Of a stretch of 64,000 bases of DNA, positions 1 through 11,760 are shown in pieces. Origin of the DNA: Steinernema hermaphroditum (Eukaryota > Nematoda > Chromadorea > Rhabditida > Steinernematidae). The notes beneath the pieces are model-generated. The model was not told where the DNA came from, made no database searches, and saw only the letters and a program-made list of their open reading frames with translations. A program made the translations under genes and the position numbers. The number at the start of each line of letters is the position of its first letter. Within the stretch, counting starts at the first letter, position 1. The stretch is taken from positions 5,456,001 to 5,520,000 of the forward strand of contig CM059622.1 in the NCBI GenBank assembly GCA_030435675.1. The letters run 5' to 3'.

Positions 1-229
1 CCTTTCAGCGCGTCCGGGATTTCCCGGATTTCAGCAGAATTTGAATCCCGCGCCAATTCTGAACCAGACGTCTACGCGCCGAATAACGTGTCTACGAGAC
101 GCAGAAGGTTCCGGAACATCATCTAGACAAGACAGTGGGCTGCAAACAACGAGAATAGCAGAGTTCATCAGTGTGCGGCTGGAGAGCAGCGGTGTTCTTC
201 AGAGTTCCGGAGCGGACTCCCAGTGATCG
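1..229 (+). other. possible 3'-terminal exon of a gene that starts left of the window
   Basis: A good splice acceptor (GGATTTCAG) ends near position 35 and two different frames stay open behind it. One reaches a stop near 226. The other ends earlier, near 132, with a basic tail. I cannot choose between them and recognise no domain, so this is only a hint that a gene enters from the left. Confidence 0.2.
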
Positions 230-1656
230 GTTGAGTGTTGTTGTGGGTGCCCGTGCGGACCTGTTGTTTTGGGATCGTGTGATCCAAATTCTGTATTTGT
301 TGCCGATTATTGTTGTTGCCGTAGCCGGGGTAAATTGTTGTACCAGCTCGGTTTTGTTGTATTCCTGGAGATCCGTCGGATTCCAGTTAGTGTTGTAAAG
401 GAAGATCGCGTGTCGCGGATCTTTTCTCTGTGTTTTGTCCGGCGTTGAAACTTGCGAGTTTACGCCAGTTGCTGTTGCGAGGCTACAGTGTTAGCTCGCG
501 TGTATTAGTTGTTGTAGTGGTGATTGCATCACCGTGTGTGGTTGGAAGTCGCGTGCACAAGGGAATCCCGCGTGGCGACAGTCGCTTACGTACTTTGAGG
601 AAGCAGAGTACGTATTTGGCTGTTTTTGGCGAGCTCTGCGACATAGTGAACTGCGAGTGCGTGGAATTTAAGGGCGGTCAGAGAGCGAGGCTCTATCCGT
701 TTTCCACAGGCCTGTACTATTTTCATCAGTCACCCAAAAACGTGGCGCCGTAGAACACTGGACGTAGAGCATTGGGTCTTTAACGTATAACGGACGGGCA
801 TGCGAAATAACTGAATTATGCTCTTCCTATTTCCAGTGACGATAGATCACTTCCAAAGTCACTTTCTTAGCAGACCTGAATAAAGACAAAAAGCATAAAG
901 CCATTTAGACTATTATCCTTGATCTGGTCCGTCCCCTAAGATTTTGAATGGGATTTCGACCATCCCCTTCACTAGTAGGACCGAACTACTAGTAGCACTA
1001 GTCTGGCTACGAGGGGGTCGGTTCAAATGTACATACATCAGCGGGAACGGTCGAGTTTCAGAGAATCCCTGAGGGGGCGGTGCAAATCCTCAAAAGAAAG
1101 AGGAAGGTTGAATCCCAAAACTTGAAATGGCTTTACGGCACAATGAATAGCAATACTGATCAGCTGTTTTATGATCTGTTTTATGATCTGTTATATGTAT
1201 TTGTTTATGATATGCCGACGACGGCAAGTGGTTTATATTCGCGCTATTGCGCATCATCAGTAGAGAATAAAAATAATGTGAATGACTGTCGGCAAGAGAT
1301 CAGCATCTAAGAACACAATGCATTAACTGCGTAATTACTATCAGTTCAGCGGTGACTAGAAAGCGTACTTGATTGTTATTGTTCTACTTATAAGCATCCC
1401 TTTGTTGACGTAATTCCATCTTTCACGGTTCCGACGTCAGTCACGTGTTCGCCTATTATTTAAGTCTGTAAGTCAGCGAACATTGTGAACTCTCGCCTGT
1501 CCTTTCCCCCATCTTTTTCATAGCCGGACAATGATTCAGACGCGTGAGATTGTTATCGATGGTAGCACAATTAGTCATCTACACGTCTATTTTGCTTTGT
1601 TCGTCCTCTCACAGAACAGAGAACCCGTAATAGCTTCAGTACTTGAAGATCCCGTC
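230..1656. other. no recognisable gene
   Basis: An open frame covers 430-753 but has no known domain and no convincing splice context. An AATAAA-like signal lies near 878, compatible with this being 3' UTR of the gene at the left edge. The rest looks AT-rich and non-coding. I see no tRNA or terminal repeats here. Confidence 0.3.
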
Positions 1657-1661
1657 ATGGA

Positions 1662-1693
1662 AGGCGAACTCATAAACTCATAGGCGAACTCAT
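1662..1693 (+). repeat. 20-bp tandem duplication at the start of chemoreceptor 1
   Basis: AGGCGAACTCAT occurs at 1662-1673 and again at 1682-1693. The first ATG (1657) therefore runs into an in-frame TAG within nine codons. Without the extra 20 bp the ATG at 1657 would read straight into the receptor frame. Confidence 0.75.
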
Positions 1694-2795
1694 GCTGACG
1701 ATTAGTCTTCTCTACGGAATGCCCTCCTTCGTCCTCTACATCCTCATTCTCTTCCAAATCATTCGACCCAAATACCGTAAGACGTTCAACAACCCGTTTT
1801 TCCATTTGTGTTTCTCCATCGGAGTTGTGGTGAGCTTTTCTTTTGATGGACGGAAATAAAGATCTTCTAGGACTGTCTTGGATACCTCGCCTTCTTCGTC
1901 TTCTTCCATCTTCCCATGTATTCCCTAGCCGCGCCTATCTACGGATCTATATTCTTCTCCTCCATTACCCTAACCACTGGCGTCCACTTCTCCCTGTTCA
2001 TGTCCGGGTATCTTCAGATCTTCGGCAACTGCTTTCTCACCCTGAACCGCTTCACCGCCATAGTCCTTCCTCTCAAACATGACAAAATCTGGAGAGTTCT
2101 CCTTCCCATGAGCATCGTCATTACTGCAGCCATTTCTATCGCTCCTTGCTGGCAACTGCCCTCAGTTGGATCGTCATACGTTCTGCAGAGCGGTTCTGCT
2201 GTTGGAAGCTACCGTTTGATGCTCAGAAGACCTCTACCCAAGATAAGCTTCAACCTACTTCTCAGCATCTCCATCGCATGCGGTTTGTGTCTCGTCCTGA
2301 ATGTTGTTTCCGCCAGCTTCTTCGTTCTTCGACAGAATGTCGCCATAAACCGAAAACTCGAACGCAATTTCTTCTTCGTTGCACTCATCATCTTTATGGT
2401 TCAAAGCATCCACTGCGTCCAAGAGGTTCGTTTTCGATCCATGGCGGCGACTGATCTCTAGTTTTTAAAAGCCTTTACTATCAGCTCTTAAGTACACAAA
2501 CCTTAAGTACACAAGCACTCTTTCCGGTTATGTATCCCGATATAGCGCGGAAAGGGGATCTAAAGATGTCAGTTTTCAGGCGCTCTACTTCATCAGTGCA
2601 TCTACAAAAAACGAAGTCATGATGACAACAATCAACAGCACGCTCCCGTGGCTGATGGACCTCAAATTCCTCTCCCCTCCTTGGATTGTCCTCTTCGTCT
2701 CCTCGTCGGTTCGAGAGACCGTAATGAAGATGCTCCCGGCACGACTATCCCCCAATCATAGTCGGGTTTTCAGTATTGTTACAGTGCATACATGA
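1692..2795 (+). CDS. Srv-like serpentine chemoreceptor 1, 5' end damaged
   Basis: A seven-transmembrane receptor of the nematode Srg superfamily, closest in pattern to Srv; such proteins are presumed odorant receptors on ciliated sensory neurons. Exons are 1692-1829, 1871-2425 and 2580-2795, all introns phase 0, giving 302 residues. Visible landmarks are LLYGMPSFVLY in TM1, GNCFLTLNRFTAIVLP at the end of TM3 and LKFLSPPW in TM7. With receptor 2 it forms a subgroup with LTLNRFTA rather than LTFNRFT and E rather than Q at the exon 2 end. The usual start (1657) is cut off by a 20-bp duplication, so translation would need the ATG at 1692, costing about six residues before TM1. No E-box was found upstream, unlike most family members. 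It may be functional or a very young pseudogene. Confidence 0.75.
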
Positions 2796-2969
2796 TTACT
2801 TTAATCTAATAAAACAGGAGGTGCAGAAAAAGCAAAGGAAATAAAAACCCAATATAATCCGCGTGACGTCAAAACTTCCTGAATGACTTAGTTACCACAC
2901 AAAGGCCTTTTCTCCATCCTACAGCTCTTCGGCATTTCCAAATGGAATAATTGAATAGAGTTTCAAAAG

Positions 2970-2983
2970 CATCTGCTTCGTCG
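2970..2983 (+). promoter_or_regulatory. E-box-like motif before chemoreceptor 2
   Basis: CATCTGCTTCG lies 96 bp before the ATG and is followed by a CAATAAAGGCACCATTTTT stretch. The same order occurs before receptor 3. A role in expression is inferred only from recurrence. Confidence 0.45.
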
Positions 2984-3065
2984 ACAATAAAGGCACCATT
3001 TTTCACCCTCGGGTACTCATTACTACAGCGCCATTTCTCATTCAATTGCTAGAGCAGTCGACGCG

Positions 3066-4102
3066 ATGAACAGTGAAACAATCGCTCTGATAGTCAGTCT
3101 TCTCTACGGAATCCCCTCCTTCGTCCTCTACGCACTTATTCTCTTCCAGATGATTCGACCCAAGTACCGTAAGACATTCAGCAACGCGTTCTTCCGCCTA
3201 TGTTTCGCCATCGGAGTTGTCGTAGGTCGTTTGCTGAGTTTCTTTAAGCAGCTAAGGTTAAGGACTGTCTTGGATATCTTGGATTTTACATCTTCTTCAC
3301 CCTTCCCATGTACTCCATCACCTCACCCATCTTCGGCTCTTCTCTCTTCGCGCCCAGTGCCTTCACCACAGGAATATCTTTTACTCTATTTGTCTTATTG
3401 TTTCTTCAGATCATCGGAAACTGCTTCCTCACCCTAAACCGTTTTACCGCTGTCGTCATTCCCTTCAGACATGACAAAATCTGGAGATTCTTCTTTCCCA
3501 TCAGCGTTGTTGTGACCATAGTCGTTTCTATAGCCATGTGCTGGGAGGCCTCAACGGCTACCGTTTTATACTCACCGCTTGATGGGGGCTACGTCCTGAC
3601 CCAAGCGATTCCGAATCCTGGCATCAGCTTCCGTATCTTGATGACTGTATTCATCACATGTCTTCTCTGTCTCCTTCTGAACGCCATCTCGGCGATCTTT
3701 CTTGTGTCGTGCACGTCGCTTCACTCGGTTGGAAAACTCGAGCGAAATTTCTTCTTCATGGCGCTCATAATCTTTATGGTACAAGGCATCCACGGCATCC
3801 ACGAGGTACGGTATGCGTTTGTGCAAAAACTGGATCCGAACCAACGTACAAGGTAATTTTCCTTTCAGTTACTCTTCTTCATCGGCTTATCCACCGAAAA
3901 TGTTTCACTGGTGGTAATTATGAACAGCATGCTCCCGTGGCTGACGGACCTCAAATTCCTCTCCCCTCCGTGGATCTTCCTCATCTTCTCTGCGTCAATT
4001 CGACGTATCGTAGTGCAAGCTCTCCCGAAACGACTGTCTTCAACCAACACGCCAGTTATCAATATCAATGCAAATACATATTCAAGTAAAACGGAACAAT
4101 AA
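3066..4102 (+). CDS. Srv-like serpentine chemoreceptor 2
   Basis: Complete three-exon 7TM chemoreceptor of 310 residues. Exons are 3066-3221 (52 codons), 3263-3805 and 3869-4102; both introns are phase 0. Motifs are LLYGIPSFVLY (TM1), LTLNRFTAVVIPFRH at the TM3/second loop boundary and LKFLSPPWIFL (TM7). The extracellular loop between TM4 and TM5 is shorter than in receptors 3-9. The acceptor of intron 1 ends GTTAAG rather than TTTAG, which is weak. AATAAA overlaps the stop codon (4098-4103), so the 3' UTR must be very short if it is used. Receptor 1 lies directly upstream on the same strand, which indicates a tandem duplicate pair. Confidence 0.88.
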
Positions 4103-4542
4103 AGACATTTCTAATCACCTGTCAAGAGCTTTGCTCTGCAGCCCACACAATATCTTTCCCAATAACAATTATGTATGCTGTTTAATGCCGGCAGTTATTC
4201 AATTTTGCAGGTTATTTTCCGATTTAATAAATTTTTGAGATTAACTTTGTACTTGCCAATATAATGATCGTCTAACGGTGTATTCCCTTCATTCATGAAA
4301 TTCTGATATGAGTTTTGCGAGTTAATACTCTTCGATCAACGACTTACACCGTGCTAAACGCCACAGTCACAGCTTCTCATCTGGCTTTTATAGCACATGC
4401 ATTATTTTTCGTCGAAATGGCGAAAAGCTTAATCCAGTCAATGCGCTGCTCTGGGGCATAGAGGACGTCTTCGGTGCACAGCAACGCCGAGAACGACCGC
4501 TTACTCAACTCATTTCTGGGTTGACAGCGAGTGGACCGATCG
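4103..4542. other. intergenic, no gene seen
   Basis: AT-rich sequence between receptor 2 and the hAT MITE. I see no open frame with splice support. Confidence 0.4.
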
Positions 4543-4550
4543 CTGGGGAC

Positions 4551-4669
4551 CAGGGATGTGCGGAAGTAAAATTTCTGATTTCGGAAGTCGGAAGTCCGAA
4601 ATCGGAAGTACCAATAACCCCGGAATTCCGAACCTGCGGAAGTCGGAATCGGAATTTCGCACATCCCTA
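4551..4669. mobile_element. 119-bp hAT-type MITE with perfect 8-bp target duplication
   Basis: Ends are CAGGGATGTGCGGAA on the left and, read inward from the right, TAGGGATGTGCGAAATT. CTGGGGAC flanks it at 4543-4550 and again at 4670-4677. Eight-bp duplications and CAGGG/TAGGG ends are typical of hAT elements. The interior is made of short GGAAGT/ACTTCC motifs in both orientations and has no coding capacity. Confidence 0.85.
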
Positions 4670-4789
4670 CTGGGGACACAAGTGAAGGATAGCAATTCAG
4701 TTCAGATCTCTTCTAATATAATCACATAGGAACCCATAGAGAATTAGCAGATTTTACAATTGTAAGACGTCTATAAAAGACGTTCTCCA

Positions 4790-5979
4790 AAGGCCTGTTT
4801 ATACTCTGCGCGACTGCGCGACAGCAAAACGTGTCGCGCAGCGCGACGACCGGTCGCACAGCTACGCGACACGCAAGGGGCGTTTATACTCCAGGCGACT
4901 GTCGCGCAGAGTATAAACGCCCTTTGCGTGTCGCGCAGCTGTGCGGCCGGTCGCGGCGCTGCGCGACACGTTTTGCTGTCGCGTAGGCGTTTATAGTCTG
5001 CGCGACAGCTTCGATCGCAGATATGACAGATATCTTGCTGTTTCATGGTAAGATCTTGTGGAACTATCACTGCAATCATGATTATTGGTGATATTCTCTG
5101 CAAGGCACTTCGCCTTAAAAAGTGTTTGGGTGTTCGTGGCGGGACCAAGGTGGATCAGATTAACCTAACCTCACCAAAAACCGGCAAAGTTGGCGTGAAT
5201 CACCCTTCCATGGTGATTTCCAGCTTAGCCGAACGTGCGAACTTTCCAAATTATAACCTGCTGTGAGCAGGTCGAACCTACGAAATTTACTACCAAAGTA
5301 GCAAAGGCTTAAAATCTTCCCAAAATCACGTTCCCGAAGTTTCCCAAATTGGTACGAACCTACGAAATTTACTACCAAAGTAGCAAAAGGCTTAAAATCT
5401 TCCCAAAATCACGTTCCCGAAGTTTCCCAAATTGGTACGAACATGCGACATTTACCTAATTGTAGCCCGTTCCTAGCATCGGCTTACTGTAGGTCAGAGT
5501 GATTGTCGAAAACAAAAGTATGCCCGCCGCTCTGCGACAAGAAGAACATTTACTCCCAAAAACAGAGGGATTCGTAGTCAGTGAACGGGGACGAATCTAG
5601 GAAAACCCAAGAAACCTACACGCAAGTCATCAACCTGCACAAAAAATACGTTGAAACAAAAAAATCCGATGAATTTTGCACAAAAAACTGATTATGCAGC
5701 TGCGCGACACACACCCTGCAGCTCAGCGAGCTGAGCGGCAGCAAAATCGGTCGTCGCGCTACGCGACAGGTCGCACAGTCGCGCAGAGTATAAACGCACT
5801 CACTGTGTCGCGTAGCTGCGCGACTGTGCGACAGGCAACAATCGGTCGCCGCGCTGCGCGACACGTCGCGCAGTCGCGCAGAGTATAAACAGCTACGCGA
5901 CTGCGCGACACGTCGCGCAGCGCGGCGACCGATTTCACAATGCTGCGCGACACTGTCGCGCAGAGTATAAACAGGCCTT
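4790..5979. mobile_element. palindrome-rich DNA element with GTCGCGCAG arrays
   Basis: The outer ends are inverted copies of AAGGCCTGTTTATACTCTGC. Both ends (4790-5030 and 5695-5979) are packed with direct and inverted copies of GTCGCGCAG and GAGTATAAAC, so they can fold into long hairpins. The middle holds an 82-bp tandem duplication and no transposase. TAAAAGACGTT stands near the left end (4773) and directly at the right end, but five bases intervene on the left, so I do not claim a target duplication. The superfamily is not recognised. Confidence 0.6.
5274..5438 (+). repeat. 82-bp tandem duplication
   Basis: Unit 5274-5355 is repeated at 5356-5438 with one extra A, and a partial third copy begins at 5439. 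Near-identity indicates a recent duplication. Confidence 0.9.
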
Positions 5980-7072
5980 AAAAGACGTTACATTTACAAA
6001 AGACGTCTATGACGCACACTTCGCTGTTGCAACGAATCTTGGCTTGGCGGCAAGGGTGGGTCGGGTGGCGGTGAAGCTTCCTGTCCCGGTGCATAGAACT
6101 ACGACAACCCTCAGTGGCGACAAATATGTGACCTCTTCTGATAAGAACCGTGGGATAATATCAAATCAGATCAGTAATCTCGGAATGTTAAATAAGAAGA
6201 TTTAGATGCAATTGTAGGACGTCTATTATGTTTGACGTCTATAAGTGAATTTCAACAGGAGTTCATAGACTTAGACTTTATTTAATGATTATTTCGTGGA
6301 GCTATAGAAGTTTACGAGTTTACGAGTTTATCTTCTCGTATCGAAGGCTTACACCTTGCGAGACGTCATATATGCACAAAAAGGCACTAATCACACCGTA
6401 GTCGCTGATTTTCCTCTGGCTTCGGCTGGAGATGGCATCGGAGAAGAACGATCAGTGGTCCCATTAGTATGCGCGGGCGTTGAACTGGCGAAGAGATTGA
6501 ATCAAGTCGCAGCGAACGGAGCGGGATCCCATCTTCAGCTGGCAGCGCAGACCTCGGAGTTGCAACGCTTCTTCGGCTTCTCTGGAGGCGCGGGTGGAGT
6601 CGGGCGGTTGTGACGGTCTTCTTGGCAAGACGGTGGAACTACGGCTCCCTGGTGTTCCAGAGCTATAGAAGATAATATTTATTGTACATGTAAAAGCCTC
6701 TCGTATTTAATCATTGCCATGCTGTTGAATGCATTTTGCTCAAGTTCAATGAGGAGTTCAAGTTCAACTTCAATAAATAATGCCGAAGCTGCCCGAGACT
6801 TGCAGCAATGACACCGAGGAGCGAAGCAGAGCGGAAGGTCCTACTTGTTGGTTATATCTGGGTGCAACTTTTTGCATACTTAAGACATTGTATATAAAAT
6901 TAAAATGCAATAAATAAAACAGCGATTTCTGTCGTACAAGTGCACTTAGCTTATGAAGTTGCGCTCAGAGAGTGCATTTATTGTCCGGGTGTCGCATGTA
7001 GGTAACCGTAGGTCTATCCTTGTGACGTACAGTTTCCCCTTTAAATAGAATAATTAATCATGTTTCCGAAAG
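5980..7072. other. no recognisable gene; GACGTCTA repeats
   Basis: GACGTCTA-type words recur on both sides of the palindromic element and near 6216-6240. An open frame at 6356-6613 has no domain and overlaps a similar open stretch on the other strand. I treat it as non-coding or decayed. Confidence 0.3.
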
Positions 7073-7086
7073 CACCTGTTTCGCCG
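7073..7086 (+). promoter_or_regulatory. E-box-like motif before chemoreceptor 3
   Basis: CACCTGTTTCG lies 58 bp before the ATG and is followed by CAACAAAAGCACCACTTTTT, matching the layout before receptor 2. Confidence 0.45.
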
Positions 7087-7130
7087 TCAACAAAAGCACC
7101 ACTTTTTCTCAATTAGTACAGAAAGCTACC

Positions 7131-8203
7131 ATGGAAGCGGATGTGGTCAAGTTAACTGCGAACCTTGTCTACGGAATCCCTTCCTTGATACTGTATGGCG
7201 TCATTCTCGTCCAACTTGTACGACCGAAATATCGTAAACGGTTCGACAATCCTTTTTTCTATCTCTGTTTCCTGATTGGAGTCGTCGTAAGTGCATACTG
7301 CAAGCGCTTTCCTTCATTCAGCTTTATTTTAGGATTGCATTGGGTACATCATCTCCTTCTTCTTCATCACTCTGCCCACCTACTCTCTTTTCTCCTCGTT
7401 CTATGGATCTCCCTTCTTCTCTCCAGGACCCTTTACCACCGCCATCTATTTTTCTGTCTACTTCTTCGGCTACCTCCAACTATTCGGCAACTGTTTCCTC
7501 ACTTTCAACCGCTTCACCTGCATTGTCTTCCCCCTGAAACATGTCACCATATGGAAGATCTGCTTCCCAGCCAGCGTTGCCATTACTGTTGTGGCCTTCT
7601 TGGCTCCCTGTTGGCAACTGTCCACAACATTGGCATACTATATGCCACTCTTCAAGAACCTTCCACAACTCGGCTATGGCATGAACTACGACCATAGCAA
7701 GTATCCCTACCACAGCAACAGTTTCAACTTGTTCCTGGCCAACTTTGTCAACTGCTCTTTTTGTCTCCTTTCGAATACCGTATCTGCTTGTTTTCTTTTC
7801 CTGCATACTTCGAAACTCAGCGGGACGATGTCCAAAAATCGAAGAGCCGAGCTTAATCTCTTCCTGATGGCGCTCATTATCTTCGCTTTCCAAAGCATCT
7901 TCGGTGTCCATCAGGTGGGTGCACGAGAAGTGCCCTCGTACTCACCCTTTTCAGGTGCTCGTCTACGTTGCCATGTACTACACAAACAGCGGGAACCTAG
8001 TGGCTGTGCTCTACACGCTCGTACCCTGGATCAGTGACCTTAAGTACCTTTCGCCCCCGTGGGTCCTCGTCATCGTTTCGACCTCGGTTCGCGAGACCGT
8101 AATCAAAGCACTCCCGCGACGACTCTTACAGTATCACAACTGGGCAGCAGGCACTACTACAGTGACAGTTACTAGTATTAGTATCAAATCACGAACTACT
8201 TGA
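7131..8203 (+). CDS. Srv-like serpentine chemoreceptor 3
   Basis: Complete 328-residue 7TM chemoreceptor. Exons are 7131-7286 (exactly 52 codons), 7333-7914 (194 codons) and 7955-8203; introns are phase 0 and 46 and 40 bp long. TM1 carries LVYGIPSLILY. The end of TM3 near residues 103-118 reads GNCFLTFNRFTCIVFP. A basic loop (KNRRAELNLF) precedes TM6, and TM7 contains LKYLSPPW. The C-terminal tail is rich in Thr/Ser. It shares the 582-bp exon 2 with receptors 4, 5 and 7. Assignment to Srv rather than the neighbouring Srg branch is by motif pattern only. Confidence 0.9.
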
Positions 8204-9870
8204 CGCCATATCGAAGTGTTGATATCAGCTAGCTGCGATAGCACCAAAGAGATCTGCGCCTGAGCCGGTGTTCATGGTATCAGTTCTCTCTGCGAAAGTT
8301 CTCCTGTAACCTGTAAACGCCGACAGAAATATAAAAGAATTTATGATAGACATCAGGTCCTTGACCGAGGGATCGTTTTGCCGATCTATGGATCACCGAG
8401 AAATGCAACGCTGTCCTTGACAGAGGAGCGCCGGTGAAATTTCGACCATCTAATGGGATTTCGATGCAAATCCCAGCTCATTCCTGAGTGACCGGTTGAA
8501 CAAACAGCTTTATAGGAAAACATTAGAACGAACAGGATTCAGCTAGCGATCAAACCCGAATCAAACCGCACCAAAAAAAATTTTTTTATGGACTTTTTCA
8601 TTGCTAGGTCGAATTTTTCGAACCTTCACGTTTGGTTCTATCGAACATTTTCGGATCGGACTTCAAAATTGGTCCGCGATGCAAAAAAAATGCGGATTTT
8701 CGGGTCCAACTCGATGACAACTCTCGTAAATAGTCACAAAAGGCCATTTTCAATGCACCATTGGTAGAACTAGTGGCAGACGGACCCCATCGATAGCGAA
8801 CGGAGTGTACGAATTCTGACCGAGTGATGGTTTTGCCGATCCATGGATCATAATCGATCTGCGTCCGCTTAGTTTATCTTCTCATAACATTGTACAAAAT
8901 CAAGAAATTTTAGCTGTGAAAATTCGCAATCGGAGCCGAAGCCGGCTTTGACTCCTGCTCGGCTAGAATCCAAATCCAACTCGGCTTCATTGAATTTAAT
9001 GACGATCCGTACGATTAGTGTAACGTAGCGGTTTGCGGAATGTGCAAAAAACGCGGTCGGCGATCGATGACTGGCGACCGCCGACTCCAACACAGCGACA
9101 CCGCCTCAGTCATCCAATCGATATCAACAAAAAAGTCAGCGTGCACCAACGAGCGATCAGCTGCACTCATTCTGTCACAACGATGTAGAGGACGTCTGCC
9201 CTTACAGGCTGTGGTTATCCAGCCTGGGAACGCCGTTTAATACTATACTTATGATTCCTAATTTAATTCGTAAGATTCCCTTCAACAATTTGAAATGTCG
9301 CAGAGAATCACAAAGTCAAAGAAACATCGCCGAACGTCGATTAGCTTCGAGGAAATCGCTGTATTGAGTAAATTCTTCGTCTCTTACATTTTACAATAAT
9401 CTTTAAAAGACCGGGAAAGTATGAAATATGGGAAAGGATAATCGCGGCTGGAGCATCTTCAATTATGGATCCACAAAAAGTCATGGGTAGTCACATGGAA
9501 ATATTATTGTAAAAATAGCCCATTCATCGATGCGGAAGATCCTGTCCCAATCACCTCTATCCATTTATCATGTTCTATGCCTGCCCTCAACTAATCTAGC
9601 TTTCCGCCTTTTTAACTTTGTTTTTAACCTTGTTTCAGAACTCTTGTGGAGGCTGAGACCTTTTTCACCGACTTAGGCTACTGTAATTCAAACTCGCATG
9701 CCAAAATCCAATAAAAAAGATGCGATGGTCCGTCATTGAAAGCTTGGCTTTGAATCTATTTTATTTCCAAAGAAAATGCAGCATTATCTTCTAAAAATAT
9801 GTATCAATAACTAATAAAATCTGGATAGTACACCCCCCATTGCACACAACGAAAGTTTGTCGCTTTCGGA
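8204..9870. other. intergenic with a 33-bp dispersed repeat
   Basis: A GACCGA..GTTTTGCCGATC..ATGGATCA block occurs at about 8363-8395 and again at about 8818-8850 on the same strand. No gene is supported; frames at 8869-9240 lie on opposite strands over one another and carry no domain. Confidence 0.35.
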
Positions 9871-9874
9871 ACTC

Positions 9875-11061
9875 TCATCCACGGCTGTCGTATTTGCTGG
9901 CCACACAAAAGGCGTGGTGAAAAGTCCATTCGTAGTTGACATCGATCCAAAACCCATCAGGTCTACGCAGGGTAAAAATCTAAAAAAGTGTGCATGGAAA
10001 CAAGGATGTTGTTACCTCTGGTGCATAGCTCCCATAGGCGTTATTCGGTTCGCTAGATGCCCATTTTGTGAATATCGGCTGGGTGCCGTCTACGGACCAT
10101 TGGAAGTTCGTTTTGCTCCATTGTTGACCATCCGGGATGTGAAGACCGATTATTCCAATTGACCTTCCCAAAGCCTTGTTCTGTTCTTCGTTTTCGATCT
10201 TGACCGGAAGACTTTTCAAGTCCATGCATACCCTCATCATTTCCTTCTGATTTTGGGGCTTTTTCTTAGCCTGAGTGAAGATTCGGGTAACTAGGAGAGA
10301 AATGACACTTACAAATTCAATTGCGGCGATACATTTTTTGAAGGTTTCGCTGTACACAAAACCTTTTGGACAGCAGAATCTATTCCCCTCCACTACATCC
10401 ATCTCTGGAGGGCAACAGACAGCTTCTCCTTCATGTCTTCCCCGGAACGTCGTTCCATCAGGGCAGCAGAAAGGCATCCCGTCATTGTCTTCTCCCATCC
10501 ACTCTTCCCTTCGGCAACAATGCGTGTCACCCCGACAGCAAGGTTCTCTCCTCTCCCCGCAGCAGAATTCGCCGTTTCTGTCCTTCCACGCCGCATGCAG
10601 CGCAGGACAATACTCTTCTGTACCGTCTTCTTTCGTGATGACCGCAGAGCAGCGATATTTCCCATTGTCGTTGATAATCTTCTGATGTGGAGGGCAGCGA
10701 CAGTCAACGCTCAGCACGTTGACCGCGTCACACTGGCGCTTCTAGAAATGGAATTGGCGTTTAAGGTATGGTGATTCGAAACTCACAATTTTGCGCAACT
10801 CAATGCACAACTTGTCCTCCTCCTCGTTACAGTAATCATCCAGTCCCTCGAGAATTTGTCGGGCTAAAAACAGGGCTCATTAACTGCAAGTGTTCTGACC
10901 ACTCTAGATTTTTTCTGCACTGTTTATCATATTTGTTCATCTCTATCAATTTGAAATATGGTACATTTCGACAATTAATCTTCCGGTAAAAATAGCAATA
11001 AATATGACCTTCTGTCCTCTAAACCTTCTCTCAGTGCAACTTTGCAGCAGTTCAAGGCATG
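9875..11061 (-). CDS. Cys-rich (granulin-like) protein with C-type lectin domain, left copy
   Basis: Exons on the minus strand are 11025-11061, 10787-10863, 10313-10741, 10016-10270 and 9875-9979; phases agree throughout. The 5' end (signal peptide exon) was not found, so this is a partial model. The 143-codon middle exon has paired cysteines (FCCGERREPCC, THCCRREEW, PFCCPDG, AVCCPPEMD, RFCCPKGF), reminiscent of granulin spacing. The last two exons form a C-type lectin fold: C-x2-LKSLPVKIENEEQ, WSVDG, WASSEPNNAYG, FWIDV and a final FCVASKYDSRG. Compared with the right copy, exon 4 is four codons shorter, with GRSIG replacing a nine-residue segment. It is probably secreted, and a recognition or defence role is inference. 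Confidence 0.72.
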
Positions 11062-11339
11062 CTAGATATGTCGGTCACTTTTCATGGCTTTTGAACCATC
11101 GCAGAAAGAATAAGAATATTTACTGGCCTCTATTTGTAACGCAGGACAGAAGAAGTTCCTTCGATTAAGAAGACGAAGGAGAATTGTTCTTGAATCTATG
11201 GTATTTCTGAAGGCGGTCTGGGGGTGCCATATGTCCAAATATGCCTCATTTCAACAACTCCTCTTCCTGGAATTTTCATTGCTCTGATTTTTATATCCTT
11301 TAGAAGACCTCTAAATAGTTAGACATCTTTCCTAACTAC

Positions 11340-11760
11340 TACTTTGCGGTATCCCCTATATATAAATGGAGAACCGACGGGTCCGTTGGTCTTTTTGTGT
11401 GTGTGTGTGTGTGTTTTTCCGTGAGCACATGGAAAACACCCACACAAAAGAAGGACCCCGAGGGGAACCGAACCCGGCACCACCCGCTTACAAACGAAGC
11501 ACGTTCGCAATGAGACACGCAAACAGTTGGATGGTAGCGCTGTACTTCCACCATATCTCTGGGGACGCAAGGCTTTGCGTTTCTTTACAGTTTTTGTGCC
11601 GTTTTTAGCGTATTTCTTAGCTTTGCAGTTTTTTGGACAACTTCAGTCATTTGCATCATCAGAGCACCAATCTTGCCGCCCGCAGGGCTACAGTTTTTTG
11701 ACCCCAAATTCAGTCCTTTGCATGAGCACCTAATTGGCTTTTAGTACCTGGAGGGCGCGC
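11340..11760. repeat. dispersed repeat with tRNA-like box and (GT)n
   Basis: Contains a (GT) run at about 11,396-11,414 and GGGAACCGAACCCGG, whose complement resembles a tRNA B box. It also carries the GCGGGCGGCAAGATTGG-type motif also found at 23,320-23,820 and in diverged form at 27,480-27,790. The B-box-like part suggests a tRNA-derived SINE. Confidence 0.5.

Noticed and set aside
4773..5989. TAAAAGACGTT as an 11-bp target duplication of the palindromic element
   Set aside because: On the left it is separated from the terminal repeat by five bases, and related words occur elsewhere in the flanks.
10275..10774. Long + strand frames (up to 136 codons), mirrored at 24,501-25,000 on the minus strand
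   Set aside because: Shadows of the 143-codon Cys-rich exon on the other strand; the sense strand has correct splice sites and a lectin domain.
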